NCBI GenBank assembly: GCA_021399445.1
Contig: JAJTUQ010000011.1
Location: 310,001-374,000, forward strand
Source of the DNA: Xylogone sp. PMI_703
Taxonomy: Eukaryota; Ascomycota; Leotiomycetes
Length of the DNA stretch: 64,000 nucleotides
Reading direction: 5' to 3'
The notes below the pieces were generated by a model, which had not been told where the DNA came from, did no database searches, and was given only the letters and a program-made list of their open reading frames with translations. Position 1 is the stretch's first letter; every line of letters begins with the position of its first letter. Positions 42,005 through 53,855 of this stretch are shown piece after piece. The position numbers and the translations under genes were made by a program.

Positions 42005-42851
42005 ATGACAGCCATATCATTTTGGCTTTACATCTTCTGCTTTACTTTGCTATCGTCTTTGGTGCGAGCACAAGCATTTAGCTGGGACTGCGCGAATACT
42101 CCCAACGGATGTAACAACGCGTGCTTTTCTGTTTTTTGCGCTGGTCGCCCCGGCCTGTTGACTCGAAATGCTCCCGGAGTGGCCAGAACGAATAATCGCC
42201 GACGGTCTGGTTGCGCAAACGCCCCCTGTACCTTCGTGCCATGGGCAATGCCAGGAACAGTCTGCGACGAGTTTCCATTTGCAAGCGCCGTCGAAGGTGG
42301 AGCCGGTGCCGCCCAAAGATGCATCCCAACTGTGGAAAGCACCAGTACGATGACCCATCTTCGCCCCAGCAGATATTGACATTGCTAACGCTCGGCACGC
42401 TACAGCTCAAGGACTTCTACTTGCTAATTATATCAACGGCGCCCGTATCGCTGTTGGCGGCACGTATCAGGTTTTCTTGCAGAATGTTAATCTGGTTGCA
42501 TCGTACGTACCTAGTTTCTAGTATTCCGATTGCGTATTCCACTAAACCTCTGCCAGGAGTTACTGCAGCAGACTTAGCTGTCTAGGAGACGGGCAAGAAT
42601 TTCGCACGCTGCAGCTACGCTACCCACGAGGGCAAGAGACAATGGTCCTCCCCAAGTTGGTTAATGACACAACTTCCGGATTATATCCAGTCGCCGATAA
42701 AGCCAGAACTTTTATTGCGCAGGGAAATATCAAACTGACACTTCTTTCAACCGACAAGAATACGGACTTCATTGGAACAACCGTGTGGATCGCAGACGGA
42801 AAGGAGGTTCAGATACAAGCTGAGATCACTAAGGATTCTGACCTAGCCTAG
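42005..42851 (+). CDS. secreted NucA/NucB-type nuclease domain protein (243 aa, 3 exons)
   Basis: Exons are 42005-42344, 42406-42502 and 42557-42851. Introns are GTACGA...CTACAG (61 nt, TGCTAAC branch) and GTACGT...TGCCAG (54 nt); the 732-nt frame has one stop. The N-terminus is a signal peptide (MTAISFWLYIFCFTLLSSLVRAQA, cleavage after about residue 22). NRRRSGCANAPC, then GTVCDEFPFASAVEGGAG, then TTQGLLLANYINGARIAVGGTYQVFL follow, the core of the NucA/NucB deoxyribonuclease domain including the C-D-E-x-P-F-A-x-x-x-E-G-G signature. The first two Cys pairs suggest disulfides. It would act outside the cell on DNA; biological use (nutrition, competition, defence) is not shown by the sequence. 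The frame is intact. Confidence 0.83.
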
Positions 42852-43828
42852 AAGGGAGGTCTAGGAGGCCTCCTGTAATCGTAACAATTTTAGGATTAGC
42901 TGTTCACCACGAATACTATCTAGATCGAGATAGGAAACAAGAGTACTTGTATGATTTATGAGCCTCGATCGCACCGCTCTGGCGCAGGGATCTGTCAGCC
43001 TTTCCAGCTTTAGACCGCAGCGATAAGGTGGCCTACGATTCTTTAATTTAAAAAATCCCTACAGCTAGTTCTGAAATCGTATAACTCGTTAACAAGATTA
43101 CTAGATTTATATAATATAACTACACATAATTACTTTAAGCAAAGCATCCACATCTACTTATACTTTTTATTATCAGTTAGTATATATAAACTTATAATAT
43201 ATTAATTTTACAAGAGTTAATTCGGTTATAAGAAGCATTTTAACAATTTAGAAATCTTTAGGTTGTCCACACTGAGTTAGTAGTTTCTAAGGTTATTCTT
43301 AGATAAGTTTAACGTTTTAGGATTATAAAACTACAACTTAAAAGTGTTCAGCCCAGCCCTTATCAACAGCCCCAGTTAATAAACAGCTCCCGTCTTATTT
43401 TTAACTATAACATTCATATAATTCCTTAATAGCCATTTAAAATAAAAATTATTATAAATCTCAATTAGTAAACTCTCTTCCTGTGTAAATGTCTAAAAGG
43501 CTATTCTTAATAGTAAGAGTCCAAATTTGATTTCATGAATACTAACCAGTAAATTTAAGATAATATTTAATATTTAATTATACTAATAAATAATCTCTTC
43601 TTATTATCACTCTTTAATATTAATCCCTTTAGACATAACGCCCTTCAACAATCCACTGTTAATATCATAGTTCGGTCTTAACTATTATAAATTTTAAGGT
43701 CATTTGAGAAGATGTATAATATATTCACTACATTCTTTGCTAGAACACATTAAAGGATATACGTACTTTCTGGAGTCCGATTTTTCAGAAAATTTCAGAC
43801 ACTGTTTGATAAGCCATCAGCTGATTTT
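42852..43828. other. AT-rich, RIP-like block
   Basis: From about 43030 to 43760 the sequence is very AT-rich with TTA/TAA in all frames, and no coding sense survives. It truncates the 5' end of the following regulator gene. Confidence 0.6.
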
Positions 43829-44902
43829 ATGGCGTTATGTCTGAATATCTATCTCATCCAGCAACTTCCATCGGAGGGGGAAGCAAGCATACAGTCTTCA
43901 CTTTACGTCGCAGTAAAAAACTTGATCAGTTTGCTTCAAGCGACAAACCCCCTTTCGAATGATTTCCTCAACTGTAAAGTTCTTGCCACATACTATAAGC
44001 TTAAGCATGGACTTTATTCCGCCGCATATATGTCGATTGCAGAATGTGTGAGAGCAGCAAGATTACTAGGTCTACATCGAAAATGTTCACGGAATATGGA
44101 TAAAGGGACCAACGAAGAAGATATAAGAGTATGGTGGGCGATACTCAGTCTTGAACGATACATCAATCTCACCAATGGAGAGGCACTGTTTATGACTGAA
44201 GATCCAGAAAGTACAGATATCCTCCCTGTGGAAGATATACTCTGATCAGAAAACAGGGTTTCAGAAGCTACCGAGACCCCGACACTCTTAACACCTGTAT
44301 CTGTTTTCGTCGGTCAAATGGCTCGAAAATGTCAGTCATTTCACCTCGCAGGACGAGTTACACGGCATATATTTGGACAACAGTTGGACGAGAAGTTTCA
44401 TATAGAAGAAGCACTCCAACTTGAGCGCACAGTAAAAGCTTTTATTCCACTGCTCGCTCAGGATGCACTGAAAATTGGAAAGTATTGTGGAGCGCTTGGA
44501 ATTTGCAGCAGGTCTGTCAGTTTAGTTATCAGAGTATCACATAAACTAATTATTTCAGCACATTGTTCACGCTCTATGATTATAACTTAAAGCGGGCCTT
44601 CGTAGAAAATGATATTAAAGAATCAGAGAGTTCAATCTATGACGGAATTGTCAGAGCTTCTCTTTACCTGCGCACGAGCTGCTTACGGAGGAAACGAAGG
44701 GGTTGAATCCGAGGCGTTATCACCGTTCCTGCCGTACTCCTTTTATCAAGCAGCAATAGTGCAATATCGAATCTGGAAGCAAAGAGACGATACGTCCAGT
44801 AAAGACCGTTTTAATGTACTGGCGAATATCTTGGATATCTTTTCAACACGTTGGTTGATCGCAAGTGAGTGGTTAAGCTCGCCCACTGAGAAAAAGCACT
44901 AA
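43829..44902 (+). pseudogene. fungal-specific transcription factor (Fungal_trans domain), broken
   Basis: The piece at 43829 reads LYVAVKNLISLLQA, then LATYYKLKHGLYSAAYMSIAECVRAARLLGLHRK and IRVWWAILSLERYINLTNG, the middle-homology (Fungal_trans) domain of Zn2Cys6 regulators. An in-frame TGA (44243-44245) follows, with the frame continuing to MARKCQSFHLAGRV. A possible intron lies at 44512-44559 and a frameshift at about 44640-44690, before SELLFTCARAAYGG. The N-terminal zinc cluster is missing, lost in the AT-rich block. The C to T type stop fits RIP. It lies 1.3 kb from the dehydrogenase cluster and may once have controlled it, which is only inference. Confidence 0.7.
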
Positions 44903-46207
44903 CTACTATCATGAAAGGGAAATATGTTGATACTTTGTCCACGATTAACGAAGATTGGCCACCGATTACACTACCACCCCAAGGCTCTTTCATCAGTGTA
45001 GAGTACTAAAACTAACAACTATCACGGTGGGTCAAAAAGGCCAGTTTTTTTCTCTCTAGATATAAATCCAATGACGACGGTTGCATCTTCAAAATAAACA
45101 TTTTCTACACAATAACTTATTTCTTCTAAAATTCGCTTCCTCTCTGAAGGTTCATTTAATCATTGATTTCTCGGCTGCTCCATGCCCTAATGAAAGAGCA
45201 CCGCGCTTTTCATGCAATTGGCATACACCGAATATTCCGAGAATAGAACTTTGTATATTTCTGACACTCTGCAGATTATGGCTATAATAATATAAGGAAA
45301 GCTTGTTATTTGAACGAGAGCAATTCCAAGCAGTTATGCATTGGATGTTTCAGGCTAACCACAACACTCGCTGAGGGGTCTGGCTGGAGGATCACATTAA
45401 GGAATATTCATATTGTAGAATGATAAGTTCGAAAAATGGATCGAAAACAGTATGATAGTACTTAGACAAATTCTTGAAAGATGCTATCTAACCTAAACGC
45501 CACTGAGTCACAAGTTGCTGACTGCCCATAAGCTCAATGATCGCTACTATCTGAAAGAAAGCGAGCAGTATCAGAGGGAGGAGATTTCTTGAAAATTACG
45601 AACGCTGAAACAGCTCATCTGCTATATCCTTTGGATGCTTCATTGAACAAGTGAGCAAAAGGGGCTTGTCTATGGTCGCGTGTGTTCCGAAGAGCGACCG
45701 TCAATCACATCGAGATCTGTTATCTCCAATTAAATAGATACGCTACATCATAGTAATAGTTTGGGACAGTAGTAGTGAGGAAATCTTAGTCTCCACTGGT
45801 TGAACTTGCCTCCACGCAATTACAATCTGTTTGGATTTGGTCCCCAAACTTGCCAATATTTGCGATCACCATGGTACAACCGCTACATCATATCGTGGCA
45901 AATTCTCATATTTTGTTGTTATGTACTAGATCTCTAAGATGTATATTCTTAATGCCCAGATGCTTAATGTTATTATCTACTAGCATCAAATATAATTTTC
46001 TGAACCTCCATAGCATTAAACCTTTTATACCATATTGGTGCTTCTGATAGAGGCTTAATGTTTTCCGCCAGGCATCTGTGATCCCCGGGTTAGCCTTTCA
46101 ATATTTTAGGTAAAAATTATATTTTATTCCATGGATGACTTACTCTAATTTGTCTTGATGCCTAGCAAAGCTATTCAAGGCCGCGGGATAAAGGCCTAAA
46201 TTAACCG
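44903..46207. other. intergenic
   Basis: No supported gene or structure; short frames only. Confidence 0.5.
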
Positions 46208-47205
46208 TTAAAAGTGTATCGGCGTAAAGAGAAGAGACTGCATACTTCTGACAGGACATCTTCCCATTTCAATCCGTAAGTTTTTATGAAATGCTTGATT
46301 TCCTGTCCATGGTATTGGTCCGGAATGCACTCCAACACTAGAAATATTGCCGTAGGGCCGTAGAAGATTGAACGCCAGGTCTAATGCATCGCTGTGTCCA
46401 ACAACTTCAACAGCAATATCCGCCCCCCTACCGTCAGTAAGCTCTTTGACACGCTCTTCAAGTCCTTTTTTATTGGTCATATAATTCCATGGCTCAGCTC
46501 CTAGTTGCCGGGCTGCGTCTAAGCGTGATTCGATAGAATCTATGGCAAGGATTATTTTCTGGTTGTAGTCTAGCGCAGCAACCAAGGCACAAAGCGCGAC
46601 AGGACCACAACCAATTAACAAAACGACAGACTCGCGAATTAGTGCTTGATCCAGGCCTTTAAATGCATTAGCAGCAGCAAAGTAACCCGTTGGAAAAATA
46701 TCTGCCATGAGAACGAGGAGATGCTCGCGAATGTGATTGGGTGCTTTCAACACGCAGCCATCAGCAAAGGGAATGCGACAGTATCCAGCTTGACCACCGT
46801 CCAACACAGCTGAACCAAAGAGCATACTGTGCTGGCATCGGGACGAAAATCCTCTTTCACAATAGAAACATTCGCCGCAGTTAGTGGTGAATGGTGTTAC
46901 CACATAATCTCCCTTTTGAAACTGTGTAACATCCGAACCCGTTTCCACAACCTCACCAGTAAATTCGTGACCCATAATAAAGTCACTCCTGCCCGAGGGC
47001 AGATCTCCGCGGTAGACATGGAGTTCACTGTAATGTCGTTAATCAATTATCTCAATTGCCGATCTTGATGTAGTATCTGTGCTGACCTGCCACATAAAGC
47101 GGTATATCTGATTTTCACGATTATATCCTTGGGATCTTGGAGCCTTGGGAGGGGCCGCTCCTCAACTGCAACTTTCAACTTGCCCTTGAATACTACAGCT
47201 TGCAT
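46208..47205 (-). CDS. zinc-dependent medium-chain alcohol dehydrogenase (2+ exons)
   Basis: Exons are 47205-47087 (MQAVVFKGKLKVAVEERPLP...TALCGS) and 47027-46208, 59-nt intron GTCAGC...TTACAG, giving 312 residues. Motifs: catalytic zinc ligands in LCGS and GHEFTGEVVETGSDV; structural zinc cysteines in NCGECFYCERGFSSRC; cofactor-binding VLLIGCGPVALCALVAAL; VEVVGHSDALDLAFNLLRP. The family oxidises an alcohol or sugar/polyol with NAD(P). The last residues (MQSLLFTPIHF) diverge from the family, where QDKLG-type text is expected. HQDKLE occurs in another frame near 46160, so a 3' intron or lesion is likely and the true end may be near 46140. Divergent to the SDR at 47781. Confidence 0.85.
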
Positions 47206-47780
47206 ATTATCTTGAGATATATAAGTTTGTTTTGTAAGGCAGTTATCTCATGTAATGATGGATGAAAACGTGCTTTAGCTGACCCAGAAGATGACATCAA
47301 AGAGAAACTCGTAAAAACCCATCTTATATATCGTGAGTAATGTGAAGTTAGCGTTTATAAATTATGTTCCTGAGCGGCAAAAGTCTAAAATTTCCTGTAT
47401 GTATCAAGTATCGATGTCGTAAAGGGTGCTGGAACTTGTGACTATTTGGTCATTGGTGTACGCTGAATCTCGTTGTCGGTTGCCGAAAATGTGGGTGGCC
47501 CCCTAGCCCAACCTGGTTTCAGATGAAACAAAGAACTCGTCGTGGCTTTCCTCCCTCAGCTTTTAAGGTTACTTGCTATAGCAGTGGATCTACACCAAAC
47601 ATTTGCTCTGTCTTTTAATATCTTATGATTTATTATGCTTAAAATGAAAGACTGATAAAGGTGTATGCTGTTGTGTGGCTTCAGAAATTTAAGATACAAG
47701 TTCTTAATTGAATCTTTTTCCAGAGAACCAATTTCTAAACAAAAAATAACAAGAATTTATAAAATTCTTGCCATTGAACG
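47206..47780. promoter_or_regulatory. divergent intergenic region of the dehydrogenase and SDR genes
   Basis: A 575-bp stretch between two diverging starts. No clear binding-site repeat is visible. Confidence 0.35.
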
Positions 47781-48607
47781 ATGCTGGTAGATAACGAGAT
47801 AAGAGGAAGACTTGCCCTGATTACGGGAGCATCTGGTGGGTGAGTGATGGTTTTGCAATCCTCACGTGTCTGTACATTCTAATGCCATTATGCAGCATCG
47901 GAGCGGCTTGTGCGTCAGAACTTTTGACCCACGGTGCCCACCTTGCTCTGATGTATTGTAGATCGAAGGAAAGCATTGATGCCCTTGTCAACCAGCTTCA
48001 CCAGATAGGCACTTTCAGCGATGTCAAAATTTCTGTTCATCAAGTGGATATGGCATCGGGGGAAGATCTAATAAGCTTGTTTGAAGACATTTACCGCCAG
48101 CATGGGCGTTACCCGGATATACTCATTTCTAACACTGGGTATGGAAAACGAGTGCCAGATTTGAAGGATATTACATTCGAAGAGTGGAATTATACGATCT
48201 TAGTGAATCTGACCGCATCTTTCGTACTTTGTCAACTGGCTATCCAGCATATGCAGACCAGCAAATGGGGGCGAATTGTGATTATCAGCAGCATTGCGGG
48301 CTACGAAGGTGGAATTAATGGATGCCATTACGCTGCTTCTAAAGCTGGAGTTAAGGGCATGGTCCGAAATCTTGCACAAAAACATGGAAACGACGGAATC
48401 ACTATTAATGATGTTGCTCCTGCTATTATTGGTGACACTGGGATGATTCCTGACGCAAAATATGTTGAAGGGACACCTGGAGACGTGAAAAATATTCCTG
48501 TTGGTAGATTAGGCACTCCAGTGGAGGTAGCTAATATTGTGATTATGGCATGCAAAACGGGATATCTAACGGGGCAGAGCATTCTTTTAAGTGGAGGACT
48601 GAAATAG
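47781..48607 (+). CDS. short-chain dehydrogenase/reductase, FabG-like (256 aa, 2 exons)
   Basis: Exons are 47781-47839 and 47896-48607, intron GTGAGT...TGCAG (56 nt). Splicing restores the cofactor motif TGASGGIGAA. Further classical-SDR landmarks: VDMASGEDL, LISNTGYGKRV (NNAG variant), IISSIAG with the catalytic Ser, YAASKAGVKG with the YxxxK pair, and VAPAIIGDTGM. The C-terminus TGQSILLSGGLK is the usual V-D-G-G ending changed to S-G-G. It probably reduces or oxidises a small carbonyl or sugar with NAD(P) in the cytosol. It lies between the Zn-dehydrogenase and the dehydratase; the SDR and dehydratase converge, 75 bp apart. A sugar-dehydrogenase role in a catabolic pathway is inferred from context. 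Confidence 0.9.
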
Positions 48608-48682
48608 TTTGGATCTTTAGGAATATGCTTCGACATTCCCGTATGAATTAAAAAACATCACAATTACACTTATAATATACGG

Positions 48683-50602
48683 TCACAGTATGACATCCAC
48701 TAAAATTTCCCATATCCGAGTTGAATCTAGAAAAGATCTGTCACTGACAAGTGCTGCATATTTGGCCAGTGTACCTCGATTGACTGCCAGCTTTCTGCTT
48801 TTCCACTGCTTTTTTCTTTCCATCAATTCCTGCTCACCGACTTCGACAACGATTTTGCACGACACGGCATCAATAGTTATTACATCGTCGTTCTGGACTA
48901 AAGCTATTGGTCCCCCTTCTGCAGCTTTAGGACAAACATGACCTACAATAAATCCATGGCTAGCACCACTGTACCTGCCATCTGTTACCAGTGCGATGTT
49001 GGTAAGATTTGCGCCCATAATAACTGCAGATGCCTTCAGCTGTTCTGGCATACCCGGTCCACCTTTGGGACCTTCATACCTGACAACTAGAACTCTGTTC
49101 TCACCGCGTGGAATAAGTTGCTTGTTCAACGCTTGGTTGAGTTCTTCCTCCTTGTCAAAGCACATTGCTTTACCTCTGAAAACCAAACCTTCCTTGCCGG
49201 TAATTTTTGCAACAGACCCCCCCGGCGCAAGATTCCCTGTGAGGATGCGGATATGCCCAGTATCCTTGATAGGAGAGCTCAATGGTTTGATAATTACTTG
49301 ATCAGGAGGTAGAGAGGGCCAGTTCTTCACATTTTCGGCCAGGGTCCTGCCTGTCACAGTGGGAATGTCGCCGCCTATCAACCCTGCGTGGATTAAAAGC
49401 TTCTGAACGCTTGGAATTCCTCCAATTTCAAATAAATCGGCCATATAGTATCTCCCACTTGGGGCTAAATCTGCAAGAAGTGGGATCTTATTCGATACTC
49501 TCTGGAAATCGTCGAGAGTCAATGGAACATCCGCCGTGATTGCCATTGCCAAAAGGTGGAGAACCGCATTGGTGCTTCCACCGAGCGCCATAGTCATTAC
49601 AAGAGCATTTCCAAAAGAGCGTTTGGTAAGGAGCTTTCTTGGAGTGATGTTCTTTTCAAGACAGACTTTAATTGTCTGAGCAGCTGTTGCACACTCTCTC
49701 ATTTTGTTTGGTGATGTTGCTGGCGTAGAGCTAGAACCAGGTAGTGTCAAGCCCATGCTCTCAATGGCTGTAGCCAATGTGTTTGCAGTAAACATTCCTC
49801 CACACGCCCCAGCGCCAGGACATGCATTCCGGACTAAGTCATCCATTGTTTCATCTTTTGTCTTTGATGTATCTCCACCATCATTGGGTTGTTTTAGAGT
49901 GTCGTATCGGTATGCGCCAAACGCTTCAAAACATGTTGAGATATTTACAGGCTTGCGTAGAGTCTTGGAGAATCCCTTGTCAATTGTTCCCCCGTATATC
50001 ATCAAGGATGGCCGATTGTGCCGCGTCATGCCTAAGATACATCCTGGCATATTCTTGTCGCAACCGGCGATAGTAATATTTGCATCGTGACACTGAGCAC
50101 ATGTAACCGTCTCGATAGAATCAGCGATAATCTCTCGAGACTGGAGGGAAAACCTCATTCCTGTAACATTAACATCAGTACAACAGCCATCTAAACAGGA
50201 CTATTCATTGTAATAGCATCGCTGACTCGAATAGTATTATATTGCCATCCAAGCATCCCCTGAGCAAGAATTCCTCTTTTCACCTCCTTTGCCATGTCAA
50301 GTAAACTCATATTACAAGGGTTTCCCTCCCACCATACACTGGCAATGCCAATATGTGGTGCAGTCTTCATTGCTTGCTTGTCAGGCACTCCTGCCGCATA
50401 TAGCATGGCCTGTAAAATGCGATTAGAGTCAAAACTGCAGTTCAGGTTTCGAAGGTTGTACCTGGGTGCCAGGAAAATCATATCCTTTAGTCAAGAGTGA
50501 TGAATATCGATTCAACATTGGCTTCCCATCTTCTCCAATCGCATCTTCTTCTGCGTGTTGAAATTCCAAATATTGAGCTGATCGATGAGTTTGCTCAACC
50601 AT
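48683..50602 (-). CDS. IlvD/EDD-family dehydratase (608 aa, 3 exons)
   Basis: Exons are 50602-50462, 50409-50202 and 50160-48683; introns 52 nt (GTACAA...TTACAG) and 41 nt (GTCCTG...TTACAG), frame 1827 nt. The Fe-S cluster cysteines are all present: GNPCNMSLLD, IAGCDKNMPGC, ACPGAGACGGMFTANT. Other family blocks are MALGGSTNAVLHLLA, PGGSVAKITG, VVRYEGPKGGPGMPEQL, LVTDGRYSGASHGFIVGHVCPKA. The family dehydrates 2,3-dihydroxy acids: dihydroxyisovalerate in branched-chain synthesis, or aldonic acids such as arabinonate, xylonate and gluconate. Its neighbours (two dehydrogenases and an aldehyde dehydrogenase) favour the sugar-acid use over biosynthesis. No mitochondrial leader is obvious with the chosen Met; the start may lie upstream. 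Confidence 0.9.
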
Positions 50603-51539
50603 CTTCTCGATAACTGAGGTCTCTATGCCGGGAAATGATTCTGTAGCTGTTGAAAATTATTGATTTGTTCTAATTAAATTGGTATTGTGCAACCTAAATA
50701 TATCATTAATACTGGATCGCAAGGCATATACTGGATAATGATATAATATTCGACCACATGCGTAAAACCAGGTGGTACTTGGATTGGCACTACTTTCCTT
50801 TTCGGCTTGGACACAAAAGAGATGTTTAGACCATTTTAACCTTGTAACATTGAAATTTCCTAGGTAAGTCACGACGACATACTCTTCTACTGCTTTCTAG
50901 CAGGCTAACCCGTTTAAAATACGGTGCGTAATATGCATGCAGAAGACATTTCTTTTGGTCACACTATGAGAAGCCGATTATAAGCACAGGCCACGTAGAG
51001 AGCCTGAACTCTCATATCCAGGTAAGGCAAGAAGGTCACAACGATGGCTACGCCAGGCTAGTTGTAGCCCAGATTTTCATGCACCTAAATTCTCGCCTAT
51101 ACACGTGTATTAACTTTCAGGGCAATAAGATTTACTACGCAGCCGTATGAAACCCACGACGAGGGCGGAATCCAACACCCACACTCTATAATGTGGGTTT
51201 CACGCCAATTCCCATCCCCCCAATCAGGTTAGAGCAAGTGACAAATCGTTTCTGAATTGGTCTATACTAATCAGCGCTTTTGAATTGAATTGCTAAATCT
51301 AGCAAGTCTTGTGGATTTCAGTCTCCAATTACCTGCCCAACCGGCTGGAAACGGTCCCATTGGTGCATGCACACTACGAGGATACATCTCACTCCAATAA
51401 ATTTGGCGCCTCCCGACATAGGCAGATGGTTTTAAAGTATTTATACATTCGCTGTATAATTTATCTCCTGTCCAATTGCATACTTTACAAGTACATCTGT
51501 AAAACTTGACTTACATACGTAGGTTTCCTCTATACTAAA
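50603..51539. other. intergenic with a small cruciform
   Basis: Holds the divergent promoters of the dehydratase and aldehyde dehydrogenase. An inverted repeat of 10 bp (TGAAACCCAC at 51148, GTGGGTTTCA at 51193) encloses a 7-bp hairpin (ACCCACA / TGTGGGT at 51177-51198). Confidence 0.5.
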
Positions 51540-53186
51540 ATGTGGAAAATGGCACAGGCCGAAAAGTTAGAGGTGCTCACGAAGGTAAGACTCTTTAATA
51601 TCCGATTGTTGTGGGGGTTGAAACAAACAAGCGGTGGTCTAGCTCCAAGATCGTAGCCTCTTTATCGACTCGGCCTTTATAGACGGCCAATGAGTGAACA
51701 AGCCCAATACGTTTGCAGTAACCGAACCTTCGAGTGCAAACATCTTGGGTCATGTTACGGATTGCGATGTTGCAGACTTCCAGCGGGCAATTGAAAGTGC
51801 ACATTCAGCACAAGCAGAGTTCTACAGATCAACAACAGGCCCGGCTCGAGGGGCTCTTCTGCGTAAGTGGTACGACTTAATTATTGCTAACAAGAAAGAC
51901 TGTAAGTAGCCTAGCACAGCAGAGCATGCCAGTGCCGATGCTGAAGTAGTAAATACAGTGGCGACTATCTTGTGTCTCGAGAATGGAAAGCCGTATGCTG
52001 AGGCTATGGGTGAAATTATATTTGCTGCATCCTTTGTAGCTTGGTTTTCTGAGGAGGCACCTCGGGTATACGGGTTTACAATACCTTCTCAACATCCAGA
52101 CAGCCAACTTTGGGCTGTCAAGGAACCAGTTGGTGTATGCGGCATCATCACGCCTTGGAATTTTCCAGCAGCCATGATAACGAGAAAAATTGCACCTGCG
52201 TTGGCTGTGGGTTGCACAGTGGTCATAAAACCTCCGAGTGAAACCCCATTCACATGCTTGGCTTTAACTAAACTTGCTCTGGATGCTGGATTTCCACCTA
52301 CCACGATCCAAGTTTGTCCTACAAAAGACCGTCAGGCAGCAACAGAACTGGCCACTAATCCTTTGATAAGGAAGATCAGTTTTACTGGATCAACGGCAGT
52401 TGGCAAAATGCTGGCAAAACTCGCATCAGGTACGCTGAAAAAAGTCAGTCTAGAATTGGGCGGAAATGCCCCGTTCACTGTTTTTGACGATGCCGATATT
52501 GATGCTGCTGTCGATGGTGCCATGTTCAGCAAATTTCGTTGCTCTGGACAAACTTGCATTTGGTATGTTCCTTTTGCAGAAGACTTTGTTTACCTGGATT
52601 TATGTACTTACTTATTCTGTAGTTCCAACCGGTTTATAGTACAGAGTGGAGTAGTTGAAGAATTTACCAAGAAATTTGCTGCTAAGGTAGCCTCACTGAA
52701 GATGGGCCCTGGTCTTGACGCTTCTACTACTCAAGGCCCTCTTGTTAATAAAGCCACCGTACAGAAAGTTGCCGAATATTTACAGAACGCAGTCGAAAAA
52801 GGAGCGAAAATTGAGGTTGGTGGTTTGCCAAACAACAGCAGCGGGTACTTTTTCTCACCAACAGTCCTTACTGGTGTCGAACAAGGCATGTTGATTGCTC
52901 ATGAAGAGATATTTGGACCAATAGCATCGATATTTACGTTCTCCAGCTGGCCAACAATACAGAATTCGGGTTGGCCAGTTATTTTTTCTCAAAGGATATC
53001 AGTCGAGTTATGCGTGTAGCATCGCGCATCCAAAGCGGTATGATAGGGGTAAATACAGGCAAGATATCCGCTTGCGAAGCTCCGTTCGGTGGTGTCAAAG
53101 AGAATGGTTATGGTCGTGAGGGAAGCCATTATGGCATAGACGAGTATCTTACTATCAAAGCTATAACACTCGGTAATCTTTCTTAA
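51540..53186 (+). pseudogene. aldehyde dehydrogenase (semialdehyde type), two lesions
   Basis: Exons are 51540-51584, 51643-51901, 51959-52562 and 52623-53186. The family is clear: LQDRSLFIDSAFIDGQ, GIITPWNFPAAMITRK, ISFTGSTAVGK (Rossmann), LELGGNAPFTVFDDADIDAA, RCSGQTCI with the catalytic Cys, EEIFGPIASI, and EAPFGGVKENGYGREGS. It is closest in pattern to succinate-semialdehyde or oxoglutarate-semialdehyde dehydrogenases. Lesion 1: TGA at 51691-51693 where Trp is expected after FIDGQ (TGG to TGA). Lesion 2: between FTFSS (52942) and ANNTEFGLASYFFS (52950) about 20 bp are missing and the frame shifts. The first stop lies about 30 codons in, so no full protein is made. It was presumably the last step of the neighbouring catabolic cluster. 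Confidence 0.85.
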
Positions 53187-53855
53187 CCTGAGTCACATTT
53201 AATATACACGACCTGCACTCTGATCAACTATCGATTGCTGGTCAAAAGTATCCATATAGAATGAAAATTGAACTATTTAAATCCACTTGCCCCAGATACT
53301 TGATCAGACATTTGCGTGATAGTTGTAAAGAGATAACAAGCCACTACACGGCTTATTTTGAGGGTGTTAAGGAAATATACGAGATGAAGAGACCCATACA
53401 CCACCGTTTCTCATGGGGCCACCACGGTACGAAGCCCGAGTACTCATGATAACACAGGCGTACCCCATGGGGTTGGAGGATTTAGGCTGAAAATATATCT
53501 TCGATAACAAATTTAGGCCCACTCCACAGTCAGACAGGAGAGGAAATTCAGGACGAGAACCGAATCCGGCTGAGCCGACATCCTGTCTGTGCTGATAAGG
53601 TAAACCCAAGCCATCAAGACTTGGAAGACTTGGCGTGGTCAATGCGGCAAAAACGTCTTTGCATTCTTATCTAATCTCTTTGAGTCTTGATAACACTGAC
53701 ATTTAGTACTTAATAGATCCATGAGTACATTTGACCTACCCGGAATGTTATGAGCGATCTTGGTCCCTTCTCTGCTTATATTACCTCGCCCTTATTCTTC
53801 ATGGTCTTTCAAGTCTCTTAATAGCTGAATATTTCAAATCTTTAGCATTAACAAA
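53187..53855. other. intergenic
   Basis: No supported gene; the frames at 53261-53642 show no motif. Confidence 0.5.

Noticed and set aside
42028..42410. Three overlapping minus-strand frames of about 110 codons
   Set aside because: They are antisense to the nuclease gene, which has a signal peptide, domain motif and consistent introns.
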